A program made the translations under genes and the position numbers. The notes under the pieces were generated by a model. That model was not told where the DNA came from. It searched no databases and worked only from the letters and a program-made list of their open reading frames with translations. Below, in pieces: positions 37,988-51,493 of a stretch of DNA of 64,000 nt. The stretch is from NCBI RefSeq assembly GCF_029227915.1, contig NC_079881.1, forward strand, positions 31,349,501 to 31,413,500, read 5' to 3'. This stretch comes from Hydractinia symbiolongicarpus (lineage: Eukaryota > Cnidaria > Hydrozoa > Anthoathecata > Hydractiniidae). Numbering within the stretch: position 1 is the stretch's first letter; each line of letters starts with the position of its first letter.

Positions 37988-40900
37988 ATGTTGGTACGAG
38001 TATGTGACCCAACCGTTGTAACTCAAACGGACTGACACCGTTAGAAAATCAATGAAATGTAGTTTTTGAAACTGTTGTTATTTCTTCAGCGCGCGATAAC
38101 GGCTAGGATTGGTCCCACAGTAAAAAAATGACTTTTTTATCTTAGTTCTTAAATGAAGCGGTACCACAGCGCCCAGTGTAATAGCTGAGTTTCGGCAATC
38201 ATGTCAAATTAAGAAGAATGTTATTTCTTGGAGTCCAATTGTCTCATTTATCACATTTATCACATTTATCAGGTCACAGTCCAAAGTTAGTTCAATTAAG
38301 TCGCACAGTCAATCATTTAACTGTTAAAAGCGATGCAACCTAGTAATATCAGAAAAATATCGCTAAATACATGTTGGTACGAATATGTGACGCAACCGTT
38401 GTAACTGAAGTGGATTGATACCGTTAGAAAGTCAATGAAATGTAGTTTTTGAAACTGTTGCTATTTCTTCAGTGCGCGCTAACGGCTAGGATTGTTCCCA
38501 CAATAAAAAATGACTTTTTTTTTAGCTTAATTCTTTAATGAAGCGCTACCACAGCGCCCAGTGTAATCGCTGAGTTTCGGCAATCATGTCAAATTAAGAA
38601 GAATGTTATTTCTTGGAGTCCAATTGTCTCATTTATCACATTTATCAGGTCACAGTCCAAAGTTAGTTCAATTAAGTCCCACAGTCAATCGTTTCATTGT
38701 TAAAAGCGATGCAACCTAGTAACATCAGAAAAATATCGCTAAATACATGTTGGTACGAGTATGTGACCCAACCGTTGTAACTCAAACGGACTGACACCGT
38801 TAGAAAATCAATGAAATGTAGTTTTTGAAACTGTTGTTATTTCTTCAGCGCGCGATAACGGCTAGGATTGGTCCCACAGTAAAAAAATGACTTTTTTATC
38901 TTAGTTCTTAAATGAAGCGGTACCACAGCGCCCAGTGTAATAGCTGAGTTTCGGCAATCATGTCAAATTAAAAAGAATGTTATTTCTTGGAGTCCAATTG
39001 TCTCATTTATCACATTTATCACATTTATCAGGTCACAGTCCAAAGTTAGTTCAATTAAGTCGCACAGTCAATCATTTAACTGTTAAAAGCGATGCAACCT
39101 AGTAATATCAGAAAAATATCGCTAAATACATGTTGGTACGAATATGTGACGCAACCGTTGTAACTGAAGTGGATTGATACCGTTAGAAAGTCAATGAAAT
39201 GTAGTTTTTGAAACTGTTGCTATTTCTTCAGTGCGCGCTAACGGCTAGGATTGTTCCCACAATAAAAAATGACTTTTTTTTTAGCTTAATTCTTTAATGA
39301 AGCGCTACCACAGCGCCCAGGGTAATCGCTGAGTTTCGGCAATCTTGTCAAATTAAAAAGAATTTTATTTCTTGGAGTCCAATTGTCTCCTTTATCACAT
39401 TTATCAGGTGACAGTCCAATTTTAGTTCAATTAAGTCCCACAGTCAATCGTTTCATTGTTAAAAGCGATGCAACCTAGTAACATCAGAAAAATATCGCTA
39501 AATACATGTTGGTACGAGTATGTGACCCAACCGTTGTAACTCAAACGGACTGACACCGTTAGAAAATCAATGAAATGTAGTTTTTGAAACTGTTGTTATT
39601 TCTTCAGCGCGCGATAACGGCTAGAATTGGTCCCACAGTAAAAAAATGACTTTTTTATCTTAGTTCTTAAATGAAGCGGTACCACAGCGCCCAGTGTAAT
39701 AGCTGAGTTTCGGCAATCATGTCAAATTAAGAAGAATGTTATTTCTTGGAGTCCAATTGTCTCATTTATCACATTTATCACATTTATCAGGTCACAGTCC
39801 AAAGTTAGTTCAATTAAGTCGCACAGTCAATCATTTAACTGTTAAAAGCGATGCAACCTAGTAATATCAGAAAAATATCGCTAAATACATGTTGGTACGA
39901 ATATGTGACGCAACCGTTGTAACTGAAGTGGATTGATACCGTTAGAAAGTCAATGAAATGTAGTTTTTGAAACTGTTGCTATTTCTTCAGTGCGCGCTAA
40001 CGGCTAGGATTGTTCCCACAATAAAAAATGACTTTTTTTTTAGCTTAATTCTTTAATGAAGCGCTACCACAGCGCCCAGTGTAATCGCTGAGTTTCGGCA
40101 ATCATGTCAAATTAAGAAGAATGTTATTTCTTGGAGTCCAATTGTCTCATTTATCACATTTATCAGGTCACAGTCCAAAGTTAGTTCAATTAAGTCCCAC
40201 AGTCAATCGTTTCATTGTTAAAAGCGATGCAACCTAGTAACATCAGAAAAATATCGCTAAATACATGTTGGTACGAGTATGTGACCCAACCGTTGTAACT
40301 CAAACGGACTGACACCGTTAGAAAATCAATGAAATGTAGTTTTTGAAACTGTTGTTATTTCTTCAGCGCGCGATAACGGCTAGGATTGGTCCCACAGTAA
40401 AAAAATGACTTTTTTATCTTAGTTCTTAAATGAAGCGGTACCACAGCGCCCAGTGTAATAGCTGAGTTTCGGCAATCATGTCAAATTAAGAAGAATGTTA
40501 TTTCTTGGAGTCCAATTGTCTCATTTATCACATTTATCACATTTATCAGGTCACAGTCCAAAGTTAGTTCAATTAAGTCGCACAGTCAATCATTTAACTG
40601 TTAAAAGCGATGCAACCTAGTAATATCAGAAAAATATCGCTAAATACATGTTGGTACGAATATGTGACGCAACCGTTGTAACTGAAGTGGATTGATACCG
40701 TTAGAAAGTCAATGAAATGTAGTTTTTGAAACTGTTGCTATTTCTTCAGTGCGCGCTTACGGCTAGGATTGTTCCCACAATAAAAAATGACTTTTTTTTT
40801 AGCTTAATTCTTTAATGAAGCGCTACCACAGCGCCCAGGGTAATCGCTGAGTTTCGGCAATCTTGTCAAATTAAAAAGAATTTTATTTCTTGGAGTCCAA

Positions 40901-41023
40901 TTGTCTCCTTTATCACATTTATCAGGTGACAGTCCAATTTTAGCTCAATTAAGTCCCACAGTCAATCGTTTCACTGTTAAAAGCGATGCAACCTAGAATT
41001 ATGAGAAAAATATCGCTAAATAC
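37988..41023 (+). repeat. 759-bp dimer x4, nested as 1518-bp tetramer x2
   Basis: Dimer starts are 37988, 38747, 39506 and 40265, each 383+376 bp. The first monomer of each dimer has the 9-bp expansion (three catttatcac-like units) and gtgtaatagctgag. The second is G-type with a long T-tract and gattgttcccacaat. The second monomers alternate: 38371 and 39889 have cagtgtaatcgc with a caatcatg body, while 39130 and 40648 have cagggtaatcgc with caatcttg. The true period is therefore 1518 bp, with copies 37988-39505 and 39506-41023. Confidence 0.93.
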
Positions 41024-42516
41024 ATGTTGGTACGAATATGCGACCCAACCCTTGAAACTCAAACGGACTGACACCGTTAGAAAGTCAGTGAAATGTAGTA
41101 TTTGAAACTGTCTCTATTTCTTTAGCGGGGGCTAACGGATAGGATTGGTCCCACCGTAAAAAAATGACTTTTTTTAGCTTACTTTTTAAATGAAGCGCTA
41201 CCACAGCGCCCAGTGTAATCGCTGAGTTTCGGCATTCATGTCAAATTGAGAAGACTGTTATTTCTTGGAGTCCAAATGTCTCCTTTATCACATTTATCAG
41301 GTGACAGTCAAAAGTTAGTTCAATTAAGTCCCACAGTCAATAGTTTCATAGTTAAAAGCGATGCAACCTAGTAATATTAGAAAAATATCGCTAAATACAT
41401 GTTGGTACAAATATGTGGCCCAACCGTTGTAACTCAAACGAAGTGACACCGTTAAAATGTAAATGAAATGTAGTTTTTGAAACTGTTGCTATTTCTTCAG
41501 CGCGCGATAACGGATAGAATTGGTCCCACAGTAAAGAAAGACTTATTTATCTATATTTTTAAATGAAGTGCTACCACAGCGCCCATTGTAATCGCTGAGT
41601 TCCGGCAGTCACGTAAAATTAAGAAAAATGTTATTTCTTGGAGTCCAATTGCCTCATTTATCACATTTACCAGGTCACAGTCCAAAGTTAGTTCAGTTAA
41701 ATCCCACAGTCATTCGTTTCATTGTTAAAAGCGATGCAAGCTAGTAATATGAGAAAAATATCGCTAAATACATGTTGGTACGAATATGTGACCCAACCGT
41801 GGTAACTCAAACGGACTAACACCGTTAGAAAGTCAATGAAATGTAGTTTTTGAAAATATCGATATTTCTTCAGCGCGCGATAACGACTAGGATTGGTCCC
41901 ATAGTAAAGAATGACTTATTTATCTAAATTTTTAAATGAAGCACTACCACAGCGCCCAGTGCAATCGCTGAGTTCCGGCAATCCCGTTAAATTAAGAAGA
42001 ATGTTATTTCTTGGAGTCCAATTGTCTCATTTATCACATTTATCAGGTCACAGTCCAAAGTTAGTTCAATTAAGTCCCACAGTCAATCGTTTTATTGTTA
42101 AATTCGATGCAACATAGTATTATCAGAAAAATATCGCTAAACACATGTTAGTACGAATAGGTGCCCAACCGTTGTAACTGAAACGGACTGACACCGTTAA
42201 AAAGTCAATGAAATGTAGTTTTTGAAACTGTCGCTATTTCTTCAACGCGCGATAACGGCTATGATTGCTCCAACAGTAAAAAATGACTTATTAATCTAAA
42301 TTTTTAATTGAAGCGCTACCACAGCGCCCAGTGTAATCGCTGAGTTCCGGCAATCATGTCAAATTGAGAAGAATGTTATTTATTGGAGTCCAATTTTCTC
42401 ATTTATCAAATTTATTAGGTCACAGTCCAAAGTTTGTTCAATTAAGTCCCACAGTCAATCTTTTAATTGTTAAAAGCTATGCAACCAAGTAATATAAAAA
42501 AAATATCGCTAATTAC
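41024..42516 (+). repeat. H-I-E-J string
   Basis: Starts are 41024 (H), 41399 (I), 41772 (E) and 42145 (J). Following the G monomer at 40648, this completes a G-H-I-E-J order that also occurs at 32389-34256. The H monomer shares gcgggggctaacgg with the H monomers of the 1500-bp duplication. The J monomer begins to show the divergence typical of the next block (ttttaattgaagcg). Confidence 0.84.
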
Positions 42517-44756
42517 ATGTTGGTGCGAATATGTGACACAACCGTTGTAACTCAAACGGACTGACACCGTTAGAAAGTCAATGAAATGTAGTTTTTGAAA
42601 CTGTCGCTTTTTCTTCAGCGCGCGATAACGGCTAGGATTGGTCCCGCAGTAAAAAATGACTTTTTTATATTAATTTTTAATTGAAGCGCTACCACAGCGC
42701 CCAGTGCAATCGCCGAGTTTCGGCAATCATTTCAAATTAAGAAGAATGCTATTTCTTGGAGTCCACTTGTCTCACTTATAACATTTATCAGGTCACAGTC
42801 CAAAGTTAGTTCAATTAAGTCCCACAGTCAATCGTTTCATTGTTAAAAGCAATGCAACCTAGTAATATCAAACAAAATATCGCTAAATACATATTGGTAC
42901 GAACATGTGACGCAACTGTTGTAACTCAAACGGACTAACACCGTTAGAAAGGCAATGAAATGTAGTTTTTGAAACTGTCGCTATTTCTTCAGCGCGCGAT
43001 AACGGCTAGGATTGGTCCCGCAGTAAAAAATGACTTTTTTATCTTAATTTTTAATTGAAGCGCTACCACAGCGCCCAGTGCAATCGCTGAGTTCCGGCAA
43101 TCCCGTTAAATTAAGAAGAATGTTATTTCTTGGAGTCCAATTGTCTCATTTATCACATTTATCAGGTCACAGTCCAAAGTTAGTTCAATTAAGTCCCACA
43201 GTCAATCTTTTAGTTGTTAAAAGCTATGCAACCAAGTAATATAAAAAAAATATCGCTAATTACATGTTGGTGCGAATATGTGACACAACCGTTGTAACTC
43301 AAACGGACTGACACCGTTAGAAAGTCAATGAAATGTAGTTTTTGAAACTGTCGCTATTTCTTCAGCGCGCGATAACGGCAAGGATTGTTCCCACAGGGAA
43401 AAATGATTGATTAATCTAAATTTTTAAATGAAGCGCTACCACAGCACCCAGTGTAATCGCTGAGTTCCGGCAATCATGTCAAATTGAGAAGAATGTTTTT
43501 TTCTTGGAGTCCAATTTTCTCATTTATCAAAGTTATTAGGTCACAGTCCAAAGTTTGTTCAATTAAGTCCCACAGTCAATCTTTTCATTGTTAAAAGCGC
43601 TGCAACCAAGTAATATGAAAAAATATCGCTAAATACATGTTGGCTCAAATATGTGACACAACCGTTGTAATTCAAACAGACTGACACCGTTAGAAAGTCA
43701 ATGAAATGTAGGTTTTGAAACTGTGGCTATTTCTTCAGCGCGTGATAACGGCTAGGATTGGTCCCGCAGTAAAAAACGACTTCTTTATATTAATTTTTAA
43801 TTGAAGCGCTACCACAGCGCCCAGTGCAATCGCCGAGTTTCGGCAATCATTTCAAATTAAGAAGAATGCTATTTCTTGGAGTCCACTTGTCTCACTTATA
43901 ACATTTTTCAGGTCACAGTCCAAAGTTAGTTCAATTAAGTCCCACAGTCAATCGTTTCATTGTTAAAAGCAATGCAACCTAGTAATATCAAACAAAATAT
44001 CGCTAAATACATATTGGTACGAACATGTGACGCAACCGTTGTAACTCAAACGGACTAACACCGTTAGAAAGGCAATGAAATGTAGTTTTTGAAACTGTGG
44101 CTATTTCTTCAGCGCGCGATAACGGCTAGGATTGGTCCCGCAGTAAAAAATGTCTTTTTTATCTTAATTTTTAATTGAAGCGCTACCACAGCGCCCAGTG
44201 TAATCGCTGAGTTCCGGCAATCCCGTTCAATTAAGAAGAATGTTATTTCTTGGAGTCCAATTGTCTCAATTATCACATTTATCAGGTCACAGTCCAGAGT
44301 TAGTTCAATTAAGTCCCACAGTCAATCGTTTCATTGTTAAACGCTATGCAACCTAGTAATATCAGAAAAATATCGCTAAACACATGTTGGTACGAATAGG
44401 TGACCCAACCGTTGTTACTCAAACGGACTGACACCGTTAAAAAGTCAATGAAATGTAGTTTTTGAAACTGTCGCTATTTCTTCAACGCGCGATAACGGCT
44501 AGGATTGGTTCCACAGTAAAAAACGACTTATTAATCTAAATTTTTAAATGAAGCGCTACCACAGCGCCCAGTGTAATCGCTGAGTTCCGGCAATCATGTC
44601 AAATTGAAAAGAATGTTCTTTCTTGGATTCCAATTTTCTCATTTATCAAATTTATTAGGTCACAGTCCAAAGTTTGTTTAATTAAGTCCCACAGTCAATC
44701 TTTTAATTGTTAAAAGCGATGCAACCAAGTAATATAAAAAAAATATCGCTAATTAC
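42517..44756 (+). repeat. Diverged 1120-bp trimer, two copies
   Basis: Monomer starts are 42517, 42891, 43264 and 43637, 44011, 44384; trimer spacing is 1120 bp. These monomers carry many changes rare or absent elsewhere: gtcccgcagt, ttttaattgaag, cgccgagtttcgg, gaatgctatttc, aacaaaatatcg and atattggtacgaac. The two trimers also differ from one another more than other HOR copies do. This is the least homogenised part of the window. Confidence 0.86.
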
Positions 44757-45498
44757 ATGTTGGTACGAATATGTGACACAACCGTTGTAACTCAAACGGA
44801 CTGACACCGTTAGAAAGTCAATGAAATGTAGTTTTTGAAACTGTCGCTATTTCTTCAGCGCGCAATAACGGCTAGGATTGGTCCCACAGTAAAAAAGTTA
44901 CTTTTTTATCTTAATTCTTAAATGAAGCGGTACCATAGCGCCCAGTGTAATTGCTGAGTTTCGGCAATCATGTCAAATTAAGAAGAATGTTATTTCCTGG
45001 AGTCCAATTGTCTCATTTATCACATTTTTCAGGTGACAGTCCAAATTTAGCTCAGTTAAGTCCCACAGTCAATCGTTTCATTGTTAAAAGCGATGCAACC
45101 TAGTAATATCAGAAAAATATCGCTACCAATATGTGACCCAACCGTTGTAACTCAAACGAAGTGACACCGTTAGAAAGTCAATGAAATGTAGTTTTTGAAA
45201 ATGTCGCTATTTCTTCAGCGCACGATAACGGCTAGGATTGGTCCAACAGTAAAGATTGCCTTATTTACCTAAACTTTTAAATGAAGCGCTACCACAGCGT
45301 CCAGTGTAATTGCTGAGTTCGGGCAATCACGTCAAATTGAGAAGAATGTTATTTCTTGGAGTCCAATTGTCTCATTTATCTCATTTATTACATTTATCAG
45401 GTCACAGTCCAAAGTTAGTTCAATTAAGTCACATAGTCAATGGTTTCACTGTTAAAAGCGATGCAACCTAGTAATATGAGAAAAATATCGCTAAATAC
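44757..45498 (+). repeat. Isolated A monomer and 14-bp-deleted monomer with F body
   Basis: The monomer at 44757 has a diverged head but an A-type KpnI body (attgctgagtttcgg). It ends in the 14-bp deletion junction at 45125, the only such junction outside 1-13 kb and 25-32 kb. The following short monomer has the usual deleted head (ccaatatgtgaccc) but an F body (caacagtaaagattgcc) and the 9-bp expansion near 45370. It is a stray A-dB piece fused to the F lineage. Confidence 0.82.
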
Positions 45499-47366
45499 AT
45501 GTTGGTACGAATATGTGACGCAACCGTTGTAACTGAAGTGGATTGATACCGTTAGAAATTCAATGAAATGTAGTTTTTGAAACTGTTGCTATTTCTTCAG
45601 TTCGCGCTAACGGCTAGGATTGGTCCCACAATAAAGAATGACTTTTTTTAGCTTAATTCTTTAATGAAGCGCTACCACAGCGCCCAGGGTAATCGCTGAG
45701 TTTCGGCAATCTCGTCAAATTAAGAAGATTTTTATTTCTTGGAGTCCAATTGTCTCCTTTATCACATTTATCAGGTGACAGTCCAAATTTAGCTCAATTA
45801 AGTCCCACAGTCAATCGTTTCACTGTTAAAAGCGATGCAACCTAGTAATATGAGAAAAATATCGCTAAATACATGTTGGTACGAATATGTGACCCACTGG
45901 TTGTAACTCAAACGGAGTGACACCGTTAGAAAGTCAATGAAATGTAGTTTTTGAAACTGTTGCTATTTCTTCAGCGCGCGATAACGGCTAGGATTGGTCC
46001 CACAGTAATAAAATGACTTTTTTATCTTAGTTCTTAAATGAAGCGGTACCACAGCGCCCAGTGTAATCGCTGAGTTTCGGCAATCATGTCAAATTAAGAA
46101 GAATGTTATTTCTTGGAGTCCAATTGTCTCATTTATCACATTTATTAGGTCACAGTCCAAAGTTAGTTCAATTAAGTCCCACAGTCAATCGTTTCATTGT
46201 TTAAAGCGATGCAACCTAGTAATATCAGAAAAATACCGCTAAATACATGTTGGTACGAGTATGTGACCCAACCGTTGTAACTCAAACGGACTGACACCGT
46301 TAGAAAGTCAATGAAATGTAGTTTTTGAAACTGTTGTTATTTCTTCGGCGCGCGATAACGGCTAGGATTCGTCCCACAGTGAAAAAATGACTTTTTATCT
46401 TAATTCTTAAATGAAGCGCTACCACAGCGCCCAGTGTAATCGCTGAGTTTCGGCATTCATGTCAAATTAAGAAGAATGTTATTTCTTGGAGTCCAATTGT
46501 CTCCTTTATCACATTTATCAGGTGACAGTCCAAATTTAGCTCAATTAAGTCCCACAGTCAATCGTTTCACTGTTAAAAGCGATGCAACCTAGTAATATGA
46601 GAAAAATATCGCTAAATACATGTTGGTACGAATATGTGACCCACTGGTTGTAACTCAAACGGAGTGACACCGTTAGAAAGTCAATGAAATGTAGTTTTTG
46701 AAACTGTTGCTATTTCTTCAGCGCGCGATAACGGCTAGGATTGGTCCCACAGTAATAAAATGACTTTTTTATCTTAGTTCTTAAATGAAGCGGTACCACA
46801 GCGCCCAGTGTAATCGCTGAGTTTCGGCAATCATGTCAAATTAAGAAGAATGTTATTTCTTGGAGTCCAATTGTCTCATTTATCACATTTATTAGGTCAC
46901 AGTCCAAAGTTAGTTCAATTAAGTCCCACAGTCAATCGTTTCATTGTTTAAAGCGATGCAACCTAGTAATATCAGAAAAATACCGCTAAATACATGTTGG
47001 TACGAGTATGTGACCCAACCGTTGTAACTCAAACGGACTGACACCGTTAGAAAGTCAATGAAATGTAGTTTTTGAAACTGTTGTTATTTCTTCGGCGCGC
47101 GATAACGGCTAGGATTCGTCCCACAGTGAAAAAATGACTTTTTATCTTAATTCTTAAATGAAGCGCTACCACAGCGCCCAGTGTAATCGCTGAGTTTCGG
47201 CATTCATGTCAAATTAAGAAGAATGTTATTTCTTGGAGTCCAATTGCCTCATTTATCACATTTACCAGGTCACAGTCCAAAGTTAGTTCAGTTAAGTCCC
47301 ACAGTCATTCGTTTCATTGTTAAAAGCGATGCAAGCTAGTAATATGAGAAAAATATCGCTAAATAC
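45499..47366 (+). repeat. G plus C-D dimer, two copies (747 bp)
   Basis: After G at 45499 come C 45873, D 46247, C 46620 and D 46994. Both C copies have gtgacccactgg and both D copies cttcggcgcgcg, so the 747-bp dimer is a recent duplication. The second D ends with the I-type tail (ttgcctcatttatcac, accagg, gcaagctag). The G-C-D part recurs at 48497-49617. Confidence 0.87.
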
Positions 47367-48496
47367 ATGTTGGTACGAATATGTGACCCAACCGTGGTAA
47401 CTCAAACGGACTGACACCGTTGGAAAGTCAATGAAATGTAGTTTTTGAAAATGTCGCTATTTCTTCAGCGCACAATAACGGCTAGGATTGGTCCAACAGT
47501 AAAGATTGCCTTATTTACCTAAACTTTTAAATGAAGCGCTACCACAGCGTCCAGTGTAATTGCTGAGTTCGGGCAATCACGTCAAATTGAGAAGAATGTT
47601 ATTTCTTGGAGTCCAACTCTCTCATTTATCTCATTTATTACATTTATCAGGTCACAGTCCAAAGTTAGTTCAATTAAGTCGCATAGTCAATCGTTTCACT
47701 GTTAAAAGCGATGCAACCTAGTAATATGAGAAAAATATCGCTAAATACATGTTGGTACGAATATGTGACGCAACCGTTGTAACTGAAGTGGATTGATACC
47801 GTTAGAAAGTCAATGAAATGTAGTTTTTGAAACTGTTGCTATTTCTTCAGTTCGCGCTAACGGCTAGGATTGGTCCCACAATAAAATATGACTTTTTTTA
47901 GCTTAATTCTTTAATGAAGCGCTACCACAGCGCCCAGGGTAATCGCTGAGTTTCGGCAATCTTGTCAAATTAGGAAGAATTTTATTTCTTGGAGTCCAAT
48001 TGTCTCCTTTATCACATTTATTAGGTGACAGTCAAAAGTTAGTTCAATTAAGTCCCACAGTCAATAGTTTCATAGTTAAAAGCGATGCAACCTAGTAATA
48101 TCAGAAAAATACCGCTAAATACATGTTGGTACGAGTATGTGACCCGACCGTTGCAACTCAAACGAAGTGACACCGTTAGAAAGTCAATGAAATGTAGTTT
48201 TTAAAACTGTTGCTATTTCTTCAGCGCGCGATAACGGCTAGGATTGGTCCCACAGTAATAAAATGACTTTTTTATCTTAGTTCTTAAATGAAGCGGTACC
48301 ACAGCGCCCAGTGTAATCGCTGAGTTTCGGCAATCATGCCAAATTAAGAAGAATGTTATTTCTTGGAGTCCAATTGTCTCATTTATCACATTTATTAGGT
48401 CACAGTCCAAAGTTAGTTCAATTAAGTCCCACAGTCAATCGATTCACTGTTAAAAGCGATGCAACCTAGTAATATGAGAAAAATATCGCTAAATAC
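47367..48496 (+). repeat. E/F hybrid, G and C (copy 1 of a block 2624 bp apart)
   Basis: Starts are 47367 (382 bp), 47749 (G) and 48123 (C). The first has an E head (accgtggtaac) and an F body with agcgcacaataacgg and the 9-bp expansion. The C monomer has the private gacccgaccgttgcaac and gtttttaaaactg. The same series is found 2624 bp further on at about 49991-51120. A minus-strand open frame at 48213-48410 lies inside this C monomer and is not considered a gene. Confidence 0.86.
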
Positions 48497-49990
48497 ATGT
48501 TGGTACGAATATGTGACGCAACCGTTGTAACTGAAGTGGATTGATACCGTTAGAAATTCAATGAAATGTAGTTTTTGAAACTGTTGCTATTTCTTCAGTT
48601 CGCGCTAACGGCTAGGATTGGTCCCACAATAAAGAATGACTTTTTTTAGCTTAATTCTTTAATGAAGCGCTACCACAGCGCCCAGGGTAATCGCTGAGTT
48701 TCGGCAATCTCGTCAAATTAAGAAGATTTTTATTTCTTGGAGTCCAATTGTCTCCTTTATCACATTTATCAGGTGACAGTCCAAATTTAGCTCAATTAAG
48801 TCCCACAGTCAATCGATTCATTGTTTAAAGCGATGCAACCTAGTAATATGAGAAAAATATCGCTAAATACATGTTGGTACGAATATGTGACCCACCGGTT
48901 GTAACTCAAACGGAGTGACACCGTTAGAAAGTCAATGAAATGTAGTTTTTGAAACTGTTGCTATTTCTTCAGCGCGCGATAACGGCTAGGATTGGTCCCA
49001 CAGTAATAAAATGACTTTTTTATCTTAGTTCTTAAATGAAGCGGTACCACAGCGCCCAGTGTAATCGCTGAGTTTCGGCAATCATGTCAAATTAAGAAGA
49101 ATGTTATTTCTTGGAGTCCAATTGTCTCATTTATCACATTTATTAGGTCACAGTCCAAAGTTAGTTCAATTAAGTCCCACAGTCAATCGTTTCATTGTTT
49201 AAAGCGATGCAACCTAGTAATATCAGAAAAATACCGCTAAATACATGTTGGTACGAGTATGTGACCCAACCGTTGTAACTCAAACGGACTGACACCGTTA
49301 GAAAGTCAATGAAATGTAGTTTTTGAAACTGTTGTTATTTCTTCGGCGCGCGATAACGGCTAGGATTCGTCCCACAGTGAAAAAATGACTTTTTATCTTA
49401 ATTCTTAAATGAAGCGCTACCACAGCGCCCAGTGTAATCGCTGAGTTTCGGCATTCATGTCAAATTAAGAAGAATGTTATTTCTTGGAGTCCAATTGCCT
49501 CATTTATCACATTTACCAGGTCACAGTCCAAAGTTAGTTCAGTTAAGTCCCACAGTCATTCGTTTCATTGTTAAAAGCGATGCAAGCTAGTAATATGAGA
49601 AAAATATCGCTAAATACATGTTGGTACGAATATGTGACCCAACCGTGGTAACTCAAACGGACTGACACCGTTAGAAAGTCAATGAAATGTAGTTTTTGAA
49701 AATGTCGATATTTCTTCAGCGCGCGATAACGACTAGGATTGGTCCCATAGTAAAGAATGACTTATTTATCTAAATTTTTAAATGAAGCGCTACCACAGCG
49801 CCCAGTGCAATCGCTGAGTTCCGGAAATCCCGTCAAATTAAGAAGAATGTTATTTTTTGGCGTCCAATTGTCTCATTTATCACATTTATCAGGTCACAGT
49901 CCAAAGTTAGTTCAATTAAGTCCCACAGTCAATCGCTTCATAGTTAAAAGCGATGCAACCTAGTAATATCAGAAAAATATCGCTAAATAC
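48497..49990 (+). repeat. G-C-D-E string, second copy of the G-C-D block
   Basis: Starts are G 48497, C 48871, D 49245 and E 49618. The G monomer matches that at 45499 at offset 2998 (shared cacaataaagaatgac, caatctcgtc, gaagattttta). C and D match 46620-47366 at offset 2251, including the D monomer with the I-type tail. The local array has therefore been copied with two different registers. Confidence 0.84.
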
Positions 49991-51493
49991 ATGTTGGTAC
50001 GAGTATGTGACCCAACCGTTGTAACTCAAACGGACTGACACCGTTGGAAAGTCAATGAAATGTAGTTTTTGAAAATGTTGCTATTTCTTCAGCGCACAAT
50101 AACGGCTAGGATTGGTCCAACAGTAAAGATTGCCTTATTTACCTAAACTTTTAAATGAAGCGCTACCACAGCGTCCAGTGTAATTGCTGAGTTCGGGCAA
50201 TCACGTCAAATTGAGAAGAATGTTATTTCTTGGAGTCCAACTCTCTCATTTATCTCATTTATTACATTTATCAGGTCACAGTCCAAAGTTAGTTCAATTA
50301 AGTCGCATAGTCAATCGTTTCACTGTTAAAAGCGATGCAACCTAGTAATATGAGAAAAATATCGCTAAATACATGTTGGTACGAATATGTGACGCAACCG
50401 TTGTAACTGAAGTGGATTGATACCGTTAGAAAGTCAATGAAATGTAGTTTTTGAAACTGTTGCTATTTCTTCAGTTCGCGCTAACGGCTAGGATTGGTCC
50501 CACAATAAAAAATGACTTTTTTTAGCTTAATTCTTTAATGAAGCGCTACCACAGCGCCCAGGGTAATCGCTGAGTTTCGGCAATCTTGTCAAATTAGGAA
50601 GAATTTTATTTCTTGGAGTCCAATTGTCTCCTTTATCACATTTATTAGGTGACAGTCAAAAGTTAGTTCAATTAAGTCCCACAGTCAATAGTTTCATAGT
50701 TAAAAGCGATGCAACCTAGTAATATCAGAAAAATACCGCTAAATACATGTTGGTACGAGTATGTGACCCGACCGTTGCAACTCAAACGAAGTGACACCGT
50801 TAGAAAGTCAATGAAATGTAGTTTTTAAAACTGTTGCTATTTCTTCAGCGCGCGATAACGGCTAGGATTGGTCCCACAGTAATAAAATGACTTTTTTATC
50901 TTAGTTCTTAAATGAAGCGGTACCACAGCGCCCAGTGTAATCGCTGAGTTTCGGCAATCATGTCAAATTAAGAAGAATGTTATTTCTTGGAGTCCAATTG
51001 TCTCATTTATCACATTTATTAGGTCACAGTCCAAAGTTAGTTCAATTAAGTCCCACAGTCAATCGATTCATTGTTTAAAGCGATGCAACCTAGTAATATC
51101 AGAAAAATACCGCTAAATACATGTTGGTACGAGTATGTGACCCAACCGTTGTAACTCAAACGGACTGACACCGTTAGAAAGTCAATGAAATGTAGTTTTT
51201 GAAAATGTCGATATTTCTTCAGCGCGCGATAACGACTAGGATTGGTCCCATAGTAAAGAATGACTTATTTATATAAATTTTTAAATGAAGCGCTACCACA
51301 GCGCCCAGTGCAATCGCTGAGTTCCGGAAATCCCGTTAAATTAAGAAGAATGTTACTTTTTGGAGTCCAATTGTCTCATTTATCACATTTATCAGGTCAC
51401 AGTCCAAAGTTAGTTCAATTAAGTCCCACAGTCAATCGCTTCATAGTTAAAAGCGATGCAACCTAGTAATATCAGAAAAATATCGCTAAATAC
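49991..51493 (+). repeat. F-G-C block (copy 2) followed by an E monomer
   Basis: Starts are F 49991 (382 bp), G 50373, C 50747 and E body with D head 51121. F, G and C repeat 47367-48496 at offset 2624, sharing agcgcacaataacgg, caactctctcattt and gacccgaccgttgcaac. The monomer at 51121 has a gagtatgtgaccc head joined to an E body, another hybrid. Confidence 0.85.
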
